A DNA stretch of 64,000 nt from the NCBI RefSeq assembly GCF_040183065.1, contig NC_091117.1, positions 113,435,001 to 113,499,000 of the forward strand. Reading direction: 5' to 3'. The translations under genes were made by a program, and so were the position numbers. The notes beneath the pieces are model-generated. The model ran no database searches and was not told the origin of the DNA. It saw only the letters and a program-made list of their open reading frames with translations. This stretch comes from Periplaneta americana. Its lineage: Eukaryota; Arthropoda; Insecta; Blattodea; Blattidae. Shown here piece after piece: positions 1-10,882 of this stretch (position 1 is the first letter of the stretch; the number at the start of each line of letters is the position of its first letter).

Positions 1-1299
1 GTCTTCGAAGATGGCGGGGGTGGGCGTGAGACCATGCTTCACATGCATACATCATGAGTGATCTGATGACGGATATGTACAGTTGTAATTTGGTTTTTGT
101 TGGTATTGAGCTCTTGAAGATGGGATATAGGAACATGAATCGTTGAAAAGCTCTATTTCTCACGGAATGAATATGATGTCTGAACGTTAGTCTCTTGTCA
201 AGGAGGACTCCAAGATATTTTGCTGTTGAACTAAAGGGGATGGTTTGGTTTTGAATATGAAGTGGCTCATTTATACGGGGGAAACGTCTTGTGAATATGA
301 CTACCTCTGATTTGGTGTTATTTATTTTAAGCCGCCATCTCTTGACTATTGCGTTATTTTATCTAAAGCTTCTTGCATATGTTTGCGGGCATACTGTATA
401 TTGAAGTGCTTCGTATATATGACTGTATAATCTGAATAGAGAGCATGTTGGCATTTTGAGTGCGAAGGGATATCTCGAACGTAAGCTGAATATAGAATTG
501 GACTTAATATGGAACCTTGAGGTACTCCTGCATGAATTGGTTTGGAATTAGAAGTTTGTTTGTGATAACGGACTTGAAATGTTCTTCCTTCCAGAAAGTT
601 TGCTATTAGGTGAATGTATACATCAGGGATTGAGAGTTTTTGTAATTTATACAGAAGTCCATCATGCCAGATAGTATCAAATGCCTGCTCTATATCTAAA
701 AATGTAGCAACAGTATGTTGTTGAGATAAGAATCCTGTCTGTATGAAGTGCGTTAGCCTGACCAATGGTTCCCGAGTGCTATGTTCAGATTTGAATCCAA
801 ATTGTTCATATTGAATAACATCTGGAGCAGTTAAGATTGGACGTAGTCGTGATAGCAGAAGTTTTTCCAGTATCTTTCCTAGGAAGTCAAGTAAACTGAT
901 AGGTCTGTAGCTTATAGGAAGTGTGGGGTCCTTTCCTGGCTTGTGGATTGCAATAATTATGGCTTCTTTCCATGCTTGTGGGAAGTAAATGAATTTGAAA
1001 CAGGCATTGTAGATCTTCGTTAGGTGTATTATGGAGCGTCGGGGTAATTTCTTCAATGCTTGTGGAGGAATGTGGTCTGGACCAGCTGTTTTCTGAAGTG
1101 GGATTTTGCGGATTATGTTATGTACTTCTCGTGGGGTGGTAACTGGTATAGTATGTCTTGGAGGCTGTTGTAGTATGCTCTTCACAATTTGCGTGACTTC
1201 CTCTGTGAATTTAGGTTGGGATGGCTCTTCATGTGGTTCAAAACGATGTTGGAACGAATCTGCAAGAATTTCGCCTTGTTTTCGAGGATCATATATCAT
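1..1299 (-). pseudogene. LINE-A ORF2 reverse transcriptase, inactive
   Basis: The open frame 1299-346 is the finger/palm region. Recognisable blocks are KTAGPDHIPPQALK, ISYRPISLLDFLGKILEKLL, QFGFKSEHST, FLDIEQAFDTIWHDGLL (first catalytic Asp) and AGVPQGSILSPILY. The normally invariant A-D-D box reads YSDYTVIY (codons around 430), so the second catalytic Asp is Tyr, a GAT-to-TAT change that should abolish polymerisation. At about 345 the frame shifts by one base. The thumb continues to the window edge in another frame, with KRWRLKINNTKSEVVIFT and KYLGVLLDKRLTFRHHI. The element is therefore dead at both catalytic and frame level. The RNase/3'UTR part is outside the window. Confidence 0.88.
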
Positions 1300-1871
1300 A
1301 TGGTGGTTGATATTTTGTATAGGTGTGTTATGTGAGGTATTTGTTTTACCTAATAGTCTTTTTGTTAATTTCCAGAAGTCTTTTTTAGTTGGTAGAGAAT
1401 TTTCTATTTTTGTGGCGAAGGCGTTTATTTTGTATATTTGATGTTTTCTTCGTATGGCCCTTTGGTATCTGTAAAATGCTCTTTTGGCTTGTGGATCCCG
1501 GAATTCCTGCCATCTTTTCCTTGCTTTAGCTTTGGCTGTAAGGAGTGGTTTCAGGTCTGGAAATTCGTTGAGTGATGGAGGTATTGGTGATGTAGTAGTG
1601 ACAGAGTTGTAGGTTGCAATAATCGTGTCCGTAAATAATTGTAGTGCTGTATCTATATCCGATGGTTAAAAAATACGGATATTTACTGGTATTGACTTGT
1701 GGAGTTGTTTTGTATAGTCGTCCCAGTTTGTCGTCTTTGCTATTATATTTTTCATTTCATATTTTGTGATCGGCGTGTTTATTGTAATTAGGATTGGAAT
1801 ATGATCGGAGTCCAACGCTGTGAGACATTGCTGATTGGTTGGGATAGTATTGGTTTTATATAAACAGATGT

Positions 1872-2114
1872 CTAGAACATCTGGTTTATGTATTTGTGAT
1901 ACAGGGTTGGCATTAATGGGCCTGCAATCGCATAATGATGTTTTATAGAATGGTCCAATAGAAATTGACCTTTTGGCGTAGTGATACGGGAATTCCAGGC
2001 TGTATTCTTTGCGTTTAAATCACCACAGCAGACGAAATTGTTATGGACGGAAACTAATGAGGTCATATCAGGTTCGTTCATTTGCAGATATGGTGGATGG
2101 TAAACAGATGTCAC
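1872..2114 (-). pseudogene. LINE-A ORF2 endonuclease fragment
   Basis: The 80-residue frame contains CCGDLNAKNTAWNS, which matches the conserved 'GDFNAKHxxWNS' block of the apurinic-type (EEP) endonuclease of Jockey-clade LINEs. This domain nicks the target DNA for target-primed reverse transcription. The rest of the endonuclease (2115-2410 and 1300-1871) is spread over other frames with stops, so this is a decayed fragment. It lies between ORF1 and the reverse transcriptase in the order expected for ORF2. Confidence 0.7.
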
Positions 2115-2429
2115 TAATAATTCAGTATTATCGAAATTAATGTAAACTCCAGTGGCGTCTAATATGTTGAATTGTGGTAATATTGCTCGTCTATGAGGTA
2201 TATTGGATTTTATAATTATAGCGGTTCCTCCACCATTTCTCTGAATTCTGTCTGTACGATGGATTTTATAGTTGCAGATTTTAAATTTCGTATTTGGTTG
2301 TGTGTTTCAGTGATGCATGCTATATCTATGTCATATTTGTTTAGTAGTTGTTGTAGTTCGTAGGTTTGGTTTCTGACTCAATTTGCATTAAAATTAAGTA
2401 ATAAGATATTTTTGTATCCTATCATCGGT

Positions 2430-4023
2430 TTAAGGTGCATCGACAGTGGAGTTCATATTTGTGAATAGACTAAATCCGTCTAGTAGAACCATTATTTTAG
2501 ACAAAGAGTCTGATGTCGTTTTGATGCGTTGTATTATTATGTTAATTGTACGAATAATTCCCTTTATGTTTATTCCTCGGAGAAGAGCAATAATATCTTT
2601 TAATGAATCGGCAAGAGATTCAGGAACAGGTTGTGAATGGGCTGAAGATGAGCCGAAAGTATTTTCGAAAGCTGATAAATTTCTCGATCTTGGTTGTCGC
2701 AATGTAGGAAAATCGTCTTGTGTTGGTATTGGTAGATGTTTGTTTGCTGTGGAGTTTATGGTTTGTTTGTTTCTCAGTTTCTGTCGAAGCAAGTCTCGTT
2801 GTTCTTGTTGAATTGGGCACTGTCCGTAACTGGCAGTATGTGTTCCTTGGCAGTTGGCGCATTTAGCTGGGTATTGGATTCCTTTCGAGGGGCAGTCTAC
2901 AAATAAATGATCGTTTCCACATTTTACGCAATGAGTTTCTAGATTGCAACGTTTTGATGTGTGTCCAAACCCCTGACATTTGTGACATTGTGTTACGTGA
3001 GGAGTTGGTCGGTAGGCTTCAATAGTTACTAAGTGGTTGTTGATGTCGTGTAATTGATAAATGGTTCTAGAAAATTCAGTGTTTGGTAGTGTTATAACCC
3101 AGATTGGAATTGGGCGTCGCTGAGTGGATCCGTCTGGTGTATGATATGGCATCGTCATTTGTCGCACATGTTCTATTGCGTAGCCTAGTTTCTCTAATTC
3201 TTCCTTTACAACAGCTGATTCAACAGATACGGGGAGTCGTTTTAATACTACTTGTATGAGTTTATTTTCTCGTGGTTCATGGGAATAGAATTGAAGTTTT
3301 TCATTTTGTAAGATATTATAGAGTTTGTCATAGTCAGCTCTGCATGAAGTGCAGTATTTTATGCCGTCAGATGTGTAACTAATTTTTATGGGTTGACTCA
3401 GCCTACCTTGTATTGTCCTGTTTTGTTCAAAGAAATTTCCATCTAGTAATTTTTTTTACAACTATTGGTGGCATTCTAATTCTTTTAGTCGTGTTATCTG
3501 GGGTAGTGGATTGCTTATTGTTGTCATCCATGGGTTCATAAATATGTTCTTGGTCCATTTCTTGTTCGAGAGGAGAAAATGAATTACTTAATGGTATACT
3601 TGGGTGTATATTTGACTGCCAGTGTTCGTTTCCCTCTTGGTTTAATTTTTGTTTCTTTATGGTTTCCGTTTGTTTAGGTTCTCTCTTTGAGGAAGAAGCT
3701 GAAGAATTGTTTATTGTCGGTGTCACTGTTGATGTGATATTTGTACTTACAGTTTTGGTGCTGTTTGTTACTGTTGTTGTTGGCGATGTTTTACTCGCAG
3801 TCACGATAGTGAATACTCCTGGTTGACTTTCAATAATGCTCAGGTTTTCCTTTGGTCGTCTGCAGACTCGTACGGGTGTAGAGGCTGTGCTGTCGACAGA
3901 ATCAGATGATTGTGTAGTAGATTCGTGTTCCATGTTGACACGTTGAGTCGAATTGGCCATGTTTTGAGAACCCGCTATCGGGTTTCCACTTATGGTGATG
4001 TTGTGCTGATATTCTGCCAACAC
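2430..4023 (-). pseudogene. LINE-A ORF1 (Gag-like, zinc knuckle) with one frameshift
   Basis: ORF1 of a Jockey-type LINE is a nucleic-acid-binding protein that packages the element RNA. The first part (4023-3427) is a low-complexity Ser/Thr-rich region of 198 residues that opens MLAEYQHNITISG. The second part (about 3446-2430) is in another frame. It carries the PRE_C2HC-like block followed by three CCHC-like knuckles, seen as CHKCQGFGHTSKRC, CVKCGNDHLFVDC and CANCQGTHTASYGQC. The two frames meet at a run of eight T on the plus strand (3450-3457). A run of seven would keep one frame through PPIVVKK into the downstream sequence, so a single base in a homopolymer is the only lesion I see. Slippage, mutation or assembly error could each explain it. 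ORF2 follows directly downstream. Confidence 0.8.
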
Positions 4024-4193
4024 AAGTTTGACGTTTTATAATCACTAATAGTTTAATTCTATATGTATATATATTACACACAAAAGTAGCACTAAGTAAC
4101 ACAACACGAAAATAGTTCTAATACATTAAGTTATCTTCAACGACTTGCTCGTAAGAAGTAGCGTCAAAAAACACGTCCTTTCACCAGCAGTGT

Positions 4194-4286
4194 CTATCGA
4201 AGAGTCATCTCTCTTTTCTGTCTCCTTTCCTCCAGCAGTCTGGTCGAACTCTCGGTAGATGGCAGTTTGTACCGTAGGTCTTCTAT
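4194..4286 (-). pseudogene. LINE-B C-terminal tail, displaced by the TIR insertion
   Basis: Removing 4287-7348 and one copy of TAT joins the LINE-B frame without a shift: ...RENFL, then IEDLRYKLPSTESSTRLLEE, ending at a stop at 4194-4196 (31 codons on this side). An 'EDLR...LP' tail like this is what I recall after the thumb in related LINE proteins. The exact frame restoration shows that the two pieces are one gene split by the insertion. Confidence 0.85.
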
Positions 4287-4456
4287 AGGTGCGTACACAC
4301 ATTGCGAACGAACAACGAACGAATGATGAAGCAAAACTTCGTTGTTCGTTCGCTGTTTGAAGCGACGTACAAATCAACAGCAAATTGTCAGAAAACTTCA
4401 CATTCGCTGATTGTCCGCTATAAAGGCAGACGAAAATATAATTATAGCAAGTGCAG

Positions 4457-6547
4457 TCCTGTTTCATAAACACAGTAATAATATTAAGTAATAGTATTAC
4501 AGTCATGAAAACAATTTTATTAACCGACTAAATTCTGTTTCATAAACGTTTTGCACGAGTCATAAAATACGTACAGTAACCAGATGATTTGAGGTTAAGG
4601 CTGACAAACATAACCAAGTTGGTCTTTTTATCCTCTCAGGTCTGCACTCTAGAGCTATTTATATTATTCTCTCTGTTAACAGTTGTTAAATGAAATAAGT
4701 TTTGAAGTACTATCTTTAATAACAACAACAGAGTAAGTCGTAATATGTGTGAAGGTTTGGGAGACAATTTATTTCAGATAAGATTGTAAATCACTGTAAC
4801 TCGAAGTTATTGTTTCTGTTATTTGAGTCAGTTGATTTACGAGTAAAAGAAACAATATGATAAATCTAAAATATTGTGAACAGATTTTATCATTCCTAAT
4901 TGTTCACGCCTCTGCTGTTGTAACGTTTGCAATTACAAAAACAGTGTATCAGTGACAGAAGCGTGTGTGTGCGCGCGAGTGTATAAAACTTGCATCTCGT
5001 TATCTAAAGAAGTACCATATGAAAATGTTAAGCAGTGAAAACTTTTGATGACAATATTGTACCAGCCTTAAGGACAGTGTTAACGACAGGGTTAGTGGAC
5101 CCTGAAAAGCGTATTATGTAAGATATTTTCAAGTTCCGTTATAATTCGGAATACTGCGCAAGTACTTATATAAAAAGGCTTAAAAATTATTGGTGCAAGC
5201 GAAAATAAATACGCATAAAAATTACTCTTTTACCAAAAATAAATAAGTAATGCAATAACGGCATAAGTACTTACGCGGTGAAGTCGTTCCTAGAAAATAT
5301 CGTGTTTGAGTTTGAAGGTGTGGATGTTGTAGAAGATTAATGTTATGACGAAATTAATAAAATACTGAAATTGTCTTAATGGGTTTTTATTGCTGATTAT
5401 GTTGTAAGTAGTATGTTCAAGAAGTTACCTGACTATACAAAATGCAAATATGTTCTAATTAGAGATTGTGATGTGGAATTGTAGACACGGTACCTATAAA
5501 TCTCGTAAGTTAATTTTAGTTTATGCCCTCTATAGGGATGGTTTAAAATAGTCCATATATTTTGTAATAGATCTACTTGTTGATATATGTCTGCAAAAGA
5601 TTTTGGCTCACCAAGATCTTCACAATGTTAATTAGTGAAGAGTATATAGATTCAGGTTGTCACAAGTATGCATTGAAAAAACATTTCAATGGGTACAGAA
5701 AATATTAATATTACTGTATTTTGTGATGTAAATGTCCCATAAGCATATATTTCTGAACAATTATAATTTTAAAAATGACGAGAAAGGAGGGAAAAAATGT
5801 TAAGTTCAATCATTCAAATAAGGTAAAATAATGTAACACATACAGTAATTACACTCTAACAGTTCTATACTGTAATTGAATTTAATTTAGGTTTCAGCCT
5901 TTCCAATTGTTCCTCTTTTACAATCAGATAAGGTAATTTTCATTTTCAGCCTGGTCCATCTACATTGGCGCCTATGACAATTTGTAAGTATGGAGAGGGA
6001 CTTTGTTAGTCATTCATTTTGTCTCTGATGCTTTTTAAAATGGGGAAAAGACGTGAAAATAACTTGAAGAAACAGAGTTTTTTGCGAAAAGTTCTCGAAT
6101 TGAAAGGTCAACTATTTCATTATATTCCTAACTTTCTTGCATATGGTTGTAGGATATTCGTTGTCTAAAATTTCTTGGACGTCGGACAAACACTCCCTCT
6201 TCATCACTATTTGAGTCAGAATTATCCATTTCAAATGTTTTCACGGTTTTATCTTCAAAATCTAACCCTACATTGGCATTTACTTTTTACAAATTATTAA
6301 ACTATTACTTAAAATACAGTCATGGAACTAACGTTAATATTATTAATAAATTTAATTATCTTTGCTGGTTTATGAAACACTTTAGTAATATTGTTATTTA
6401 TTTTAGTAATAAAATATGAGCGTTTACAGTAATAAATAATATTAACTATTACTTTTATGAAACAGAACAGTAATAATATTGCAGTACTTAATGTTATTAC
6501 CTTTTCAGTAATGGTATTAAATTATTACTTTTATGAAATAGGCCCCA
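4457..6547. mobile_element. Nested PIF/Harbinger-like TIR element
   Basis: The right end read on the minus strand begins CTGGGGCCTATTTCATAAAA, then GTAATAATTTAATACC. The left end at about 4457 begins with CCTGTTTCATAAACACAG, then TAATAATATT. Both subterminal regions are packed with TAATA/ATTAC units and repeat the 'TTTCATAAA' motif. The element at 15708-17105 shares the CTGGGGCCTGTTTC start. The interior (4560-6100) shows no long frame. Left boundary and target duplication are not resolved. Confidence 0.5.
6128..6229 (-). pseudogene. PIF/Harbinger transposase N-terminal remnant
   Basis: This is a 34-codon frame reading MDNSDSNSDEEGVFVRRPRN followed by FRQRISYNHMQES and a stop. Acidic start plus 'RRPR.FR.RI.Y' matches the N-terminus of Harbinger DDE transposases as I recall them. 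The catalytic domain is not found, so the nested element is non-autonomous. Confidence 0.45.
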
Positions 6548-6643
6548 GGGGAAAGTTTCAGTATACGGATACCTCACTGACAATAATTATCTTAAAATAC
6601 TAAAAAGAGTGATTTGTCTGTGTTTGTCGTATGCGCATCATGC

Positions 6644-7110
6644 TTACGAGAAGACACTTTTCAGTGCCAATAATTCATTTTGTGTGCACAAGGTTGGAAC
6701 TTTGTTTTTTCTGGGCGTGAATTTGTCCAAAAGGAACGACATATGTTTATACGCGAACAAAGTTGACTCGTACACTTCATCACTCCCCATTCCAGATCTT
6801 TTTGTGGACTTCTGTCTTTCCCTCCGGAATGATGTCAGTAGGGATTCAATTTTCTTTTTGACTTCTGCTCCCTACAATAAACAAAATCATGTATCCACTG
6901 AAAATAAATAAACAGAAATAATTTTCAAATTTTGCACGTGTTTGACTCGCCTATCTTGCAGCTGAACATCTTTCCAATAGCTTCCCAAACATCATGTTTT
7001 CTTACTTTATTGTGATAAGTAGGATACTTGGGATTCCATGAAGTTTCCTGCTCCCTATATGCATTAATAAGATTTATAACAGCGTCTTCCGTCCACTCCA
7101 GTTTCGACAT
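6644..7110 (-). CDS. MADF-domain protein gene (two exons), carried by the TIR element
   Basis: Exon 1 (7110 to about 6940) starts MSKLEWTEDAVINLINAYRE and continues with a Trp-x-Pro-x-Tyr block and KVRKHDVWEAIGKMF. This is the three-helix MADF/Myb-SANT-like DNA-binding fold (Trp at about residues 6, 20 and 42). A second block (6871-6644) reads VKKKIESLLTSFRRERQKS, then GSDEVYESTLFAYKHMSFLL and a stop. That is the usual continuation of MADF proteins with 'LLtSFRRE' and 'VYeS.wFaY..l.FL'. A donor-like GTGCAA and an acceptor TTGTAG|G flank a gap of 60-70 bases, but the phases do not match at these sites, so one base may be lost or the copy may be broken. Such proteins are typical partners of Harbinger transposases. 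The short open frame on the opposite strand at 6609-6911 is antisense to exon 2. Confidence 0.75.
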
Positions 7111-7351
7111 CCTGTTAGTGAAATTGAACTAAGCGCTGCGTTCTGCTACGAACTACAAGCTAGTGGCAAATCCCGTCCACAACGAATACCAACTTCCTTT
7201 GATGTACCGACAAGCGACGGATCACTTCCGAAGGCAAACCAAACGATCGGTTTGCCTTTGCTGCAACGTACACACGTACCGGTTTCAATCAACGAATGCA
7301 ATCGTTTGTCGTTCGTTCGTTGTTCGTTCGCTAAGTGTGTACGCACCTTAT

Positions 7352-8460
7352 TAAGAAATTTTCCCTCGCCAACTCGTAGGCTATTCTCGATGGCGCGTGT
7401 TTTGAGATCCCAAGGGCTGCTTTCAAAACCGCGCTTTGACGTTTTCCATAGTTCTGAGATCTCTTAGGCTTAGGTAGGTCCATATGATGTCAATGCCGTA
7501 GGTTAATGTCGGGACAATTTTTGCCTCGAAGAGCCTAGTAGCAGTGTCCAGGTTGAGCTGTCTTATATTCTTAATATCAAATATTGCCTTGATTGCTGAT
7601 GTTGGCCTTTCTTTGACATTGATCCGGAAGGACTTTGTCGTTGTTTGCAGTGTTATTCTCAAATATTTAAACGCGTTGGTAACTTTTAGTGGTTCATTTT
7701 TGTAGTAGAGCGTGTCGTTGTCCGTCTTTCTACCTCCCCTCCTGAACGTCATTTGTACCGTTTTGTCTCTGTTGATCTGGAGCTGGTTTTCGTTTGCCCA
7801 ATTTACAATCCGGTTAAAGGTTTCTTGCACGTCTTCTTTCTTTGTCGGACCTAGGGCCATGTCATCGGCGTATATAAAAAAGGAGGTTGTCGGCGGGCAT
7901 ACTTGAGTTACATCAGCCGTAGCGATGTTAAAAAGCAATGGACTCAGCGGGTCTCCCTGTAATATCCCTCTGGTTTGGGTGATTCCTTCTGATATTGTGA
8001 CAGTGTCATTTACCTTAATGATATTTTGGGCTAGGATGTTGTGGACCAAGATCATTGTGTGCTCATCTAGTCCTGCTATTTTCATCAATTTTTGCGAAAG
8101 TATGAGTCTGCTTACGCTGTCGAACGCTTTTGTATAGTCGATGAAAATGGTGTAGTACTCCTGCTTTGGCATTCTAAGTGCATCGTGGATGTCCGTTAAC
8201 AGGCATTCTACCGCTTGCAAACATGAGCGACCTCTCCTAAATCCAAACTGTTGCTGAGGTATTTGCGCGTCCGCCATCTCCGTGATTCTCTTTGTTAGTA
8301 TGGTTGTCAATAGTTTGAAAGCGTTGTTCTCTAGGGCTATTCCTCTATAGGAGTTGGGGTTGTCAGTGGCTATTTTGCCTTTATATAGCATCTTGATGTG
8401 TGATAGCCTCCAAGGGTCTGGTATGTCTCCCGTTTCCAAGCACCAGTTTAAGAGGGAATC
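7352..8460 (-). pseudogene. Second LINE (LINE-B) reverse transcriptase, main part
   Basis: The frame 8439-7423 is a non-LTR reverse transcriptase. Blocks seen are SYRGIALENNAFKLLTTIL, QFGFRRGRSCLQAVECLL, FIDYTKAFDSVSR (catalytic Asp), TRGILQGDPLSPLLFNIA and an intact FFIYADDMALGP. Thumb motifs (NENQLQINRDKTVQM, NAFKYLRITL) follow. In-frame similarity (LLNWCLETGDIP) begins at about 8460, and nothing recognisable lies upstream, so the copy is 5'-truncated. One base is missing in the A-run near 7425. After it the frame continues as KAALGISKHAPSRIAYELARENFL to 7352, where an unrelated TIR element begins. The protein tail resumes at 4286. It differs from LINE-A. I do not assign a clade. Confidence 0.85.
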
Positions 8461-8652
8461 TCATGCTCCGGCTAGTACATGACAGCAGAGAAATGATACA
8501 GTTTATACTTGTTTTTTTGAAAGATGGGACATGATAGGAGCGTTTCGATCGGAAAAACAACTGAATGTCACATAGCGTGGTAGGCCTGTTGCTATGGTAA
8601 CAACGGTTGAGTTTCCAAACTTAGTTTCCACGTGGTGAGTGCTTAAATATAC

Positions 8653-8700
8653 GCGTTCACTACATCGTATCGCACTCATCGGACGAATCGCGCGGATCGG
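8653..8700 (+). repeat. Inverted repeat, left outer copy
   Basis: GCGTTCACTACATCGTATCG followed by CACTC and an ACGAATCGC block. The reverse complement of 15488-15533 matches with few differences. A degenerate direct copy follows at 8737-8765. Confidence 0.7.
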
Positions 8701-9120
8701 AAAAAGACTATCTTTGCTGTAATTGTTATGTAACCGCGTTCACTACATCATATCGCACGCATCGCCTCTCGGCAAATCCGTCCACGTTTCTGGGATGAGC
8801 AACTTGCGTGCGATCATGGCCTTCTTCAATAAATCAATTTTAATAGGTCAACTGTTACTATTATGTTGTGCCATGTTCAGTGTCGCGCCAAAATGGCAGA
8901 CGGAAAACTTATTTCGCTTGTAGAAAATTGCGAAGAATTATATATTTCGAGGAGTTCCCATTACAGTAATCAAGTCATTTCTTATTATGTAACCAATATT
9001 TCTTTCATTTCTTCCTCTTCAATTAAGACGCATGAAGCAATTACAAATTCTTATTCGCTAACAATCATAATTAATAGACCTAACCTCAACTCCTCTGTTT
9101 TCAGCAATGTCAATATCGTA

Positions 9121-9157
9121 CGACGTCATCATGGATAAATATATAATAGGATGCGAA
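9121..9157 (+). repeat. Inverted repeat, left inner copy
   Basis: Contains ATGGATAAATATATAATAGG then ATGCGAAAC. The identical string occurs inverted at 15366-15402. Order and orientation are consistent with the outer pair, so both pairs may be remains of one composite or foldback element. Confidence 0.75.
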
Positions 9158-10707
9158 ACATAATGAGTTTTCCGTAACACATACTACAGGCGCTGTTGTA
9201 GAAATTGATCTTGCTGCCATCTATTTTTGGGAGAGGCGTTATTACATCTAGCAGCGCACCAAGTAGCGAAAAGAGTAATTACTTCATGCATTTAGCAGCG
9301 CACCTGTTGACGAAAATGTTAAACTGTGCAGAAAGTATTCCCTCCCACCTCCCTTTTGTTTTCACGCTGTTCATCCTGGTTATGACGGGAGTGCAGCATC
9401 ATAAATGAACTACCTCTCAGCAATAAGTAAAAGTAATTAGGAACAGTCGGGAGATCACCCAAGATTTCGATACTGTATCCAAAAGTTGACGAATTTAAAA
9501 AAAAAAAAAAAAAAAAAAGCCCACCTCCCTCATCATCATTCTCAAACTAACACAATTTAAAATAAAACATTTACAGTTATATTCCTCACAGCATATTGTA
9601 CTGAAGATTCTTACCGGAGCCAACAGGAAGATAAAAGAGACTATGTGTTTTACACTACCCGATTAAAATATAACCAGACAGAGACAAAAAAAATAAAGCA
9701 AAAGGTTAGATAATTGGGATTGTATTCTTTGGGTATTTATTGTACAGCACAATGGAAAAGTCTGCAAGAACTGCGAAGATAGTTCAATTTATTATATTAC
9801 TATTACTCTACAATACATTCAACACTATTTTTACAACGTCCATAAACATCACTGTTTAACATACACTGCTTATACACACACGTACCACTTTATGTTCACT
9901 TATTAGCAGACATCGGATTCTAGGGCAAATGCCTATTTTGTTTCTTTAGGAGAAAAGTAAAAATAATTATTAATATTTGTGTTTCATGGAAATTGAAAGG
10001 TATTCAAAGAGTTTTATAGTGCCCTAAAATGCCCTAAAACGGTTATTAGAGCATAATTTGTTAATATTCGCCTAAAAATGCCTAACTCACTGTAAAGTTT
10101 CGCATTTTACTCTTACTTTTTATAATTTATACATGCATTCACTGCGAAATTTAAGGCATTTAAAAAGTGGAAAGTTTGCTTCACACCGGCCATGAAACCA
10201 TTGATAAAGGAAACAAAATGTTTTGAATCTCACGACACTCGCAATAGATTTCACCGAATTTAACATGTTTGGAGGCATAAATGCCGACAAAGAACCAACC
10301 TTAGTTTTGAAGCAGGCAACAATCACAACATGTGCTGCTACCGATTCAGAGATATATTATACTATAAAAATGACTGTTTTCGGTCTGAAACCGATTAGCT
10401 GTACTGCCCTTCAGAGTGTCATAAAATCACAATTTTTGGAGAAAGAGTGTTTTTGAAATATTTATGAAAAGTCGTAAAGCTGCGAATTAGTAGGGTAAAC
10501 CGTTACAAAATATTTAAAAGAATGGCCCTCCTAGTGTTAACACTACCAGGAAATGCAACAATAAGTGGAACTTTGTATTTTTGTCCAATTGAATCTCAAT
10601 AACAACGGTACATTTGAATGCTCGTTAACAGTTGCTCTTTCCCTCACCTTATTTGTGTTGAGAAGTTTTGAGCGGTAGGACGTTTTCCTGTGAAGTTTAA
10701 CGCGATA

Positions 10708-10818
10708 ATGCCGAAAAATATAAGTGCAAAATCTACATTGATCCGGCAATGGCTAACAGAATATTCAGAATTCACTTAGGATGGAAAAATAATATTCTGC
10801 AAGATTTGTAGCAAACAG
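10708..10818 (+). pseudogene. hAT-1 transposase exon 1 with a premature stop
   Basis: Thirty-seven codons read MPKNISAKSTLIRQWLTEYS then EFT-stop-DGKIIFCKICSKQ, ending CAG|GTATGT. The CxxC pair (CKIC) is the first half of a BED/CGGBP1-type zinc finger. The second half lies at the start of exon 2, at 11861. The TAG at codon 24 would truncate the protein, so this copy is not coding. The donor sequence itself is duplicated by the inserted Penelope-like element. Confidence 0.75.
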
Positions 10819-10882
10819 GTATGTAACACTAATATGTTTTCGCGGGATATCAGCCGAGTTAAGATTTTGGAATGCTCCAAGC

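Larger units (their letters stand above)
1..4023 (-). mobile_element. Jockey-type non-LTR retrotransposon (LINE-A), runs off left edge
   Basis: ORF1 (4023 down to 2430) and ORF2 (about 2410 down to 1) lie in the usual order on the minus strand. ORF1 has Jockey-type zinc knuckles. ORF2 gives an endonuclease fragment and then a reverse transcriptase with the Jockey-like string AGVPQGSILSPILYSAY. Several single-base frameshifts and a mutated catalytic motif show a dead copy. The 3' end lies outside the window. The clade call comes from motif recall, not from a tree. Confidence 0.85.
4287..7348. mobile_element. 3.06-kb TIR DNA transposon inserted in LINE-B
   Basis: The ends are near-perfect inverted repeats of about 37 bp. 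Both start AGGTGCGTACACAC, then three divergent bases, then GCGAACGAACAACGAACGAA (4287-4323 and 7312-7348). The flanks are an exact TAT duplication (4284-4286 and 7349-7351). A 3-bp duplication plus an internal MADF-domain gene fits the PIF/Harbinger superfamily, although that superfamily normally targets TWA. No full transposase is visible, so it is probably a non-autonomous derivative. It contains a second, apparently nested TIR element (4457-6547). Confidence 0.85.
8461..9906. other. Gene-free interval with inverted-repeat ends and a poly-A run
   Basis: I see no coding sequence here. It holds two copies of the motif CGCGTTCACTACATC (8653 and 8737), the left member of an inverted repeat at 9121-9157, and a 23-base A run at about 9497-9519. 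The open frames of 60-90 codons lack recognisable domains. Confidence 0.5.

Noticed and set aside
1106..1441. 111-codon plus-strand frame opposite the LINE-A reverse transcriptase
   Set aside because: It is antisense to a clear RT frame and has no domain of its own.
6609..6911. 100-codon plus-strand frame
   Set aside because: It is antisense to the second coding block of the MADF gene, whose minus-strand translation has recognisable family motifs.
9497..9519. A-run as the tail of a retrotransposed gene
   Set aside because: No coding or SINE-like sequence and no target duplication next to it.
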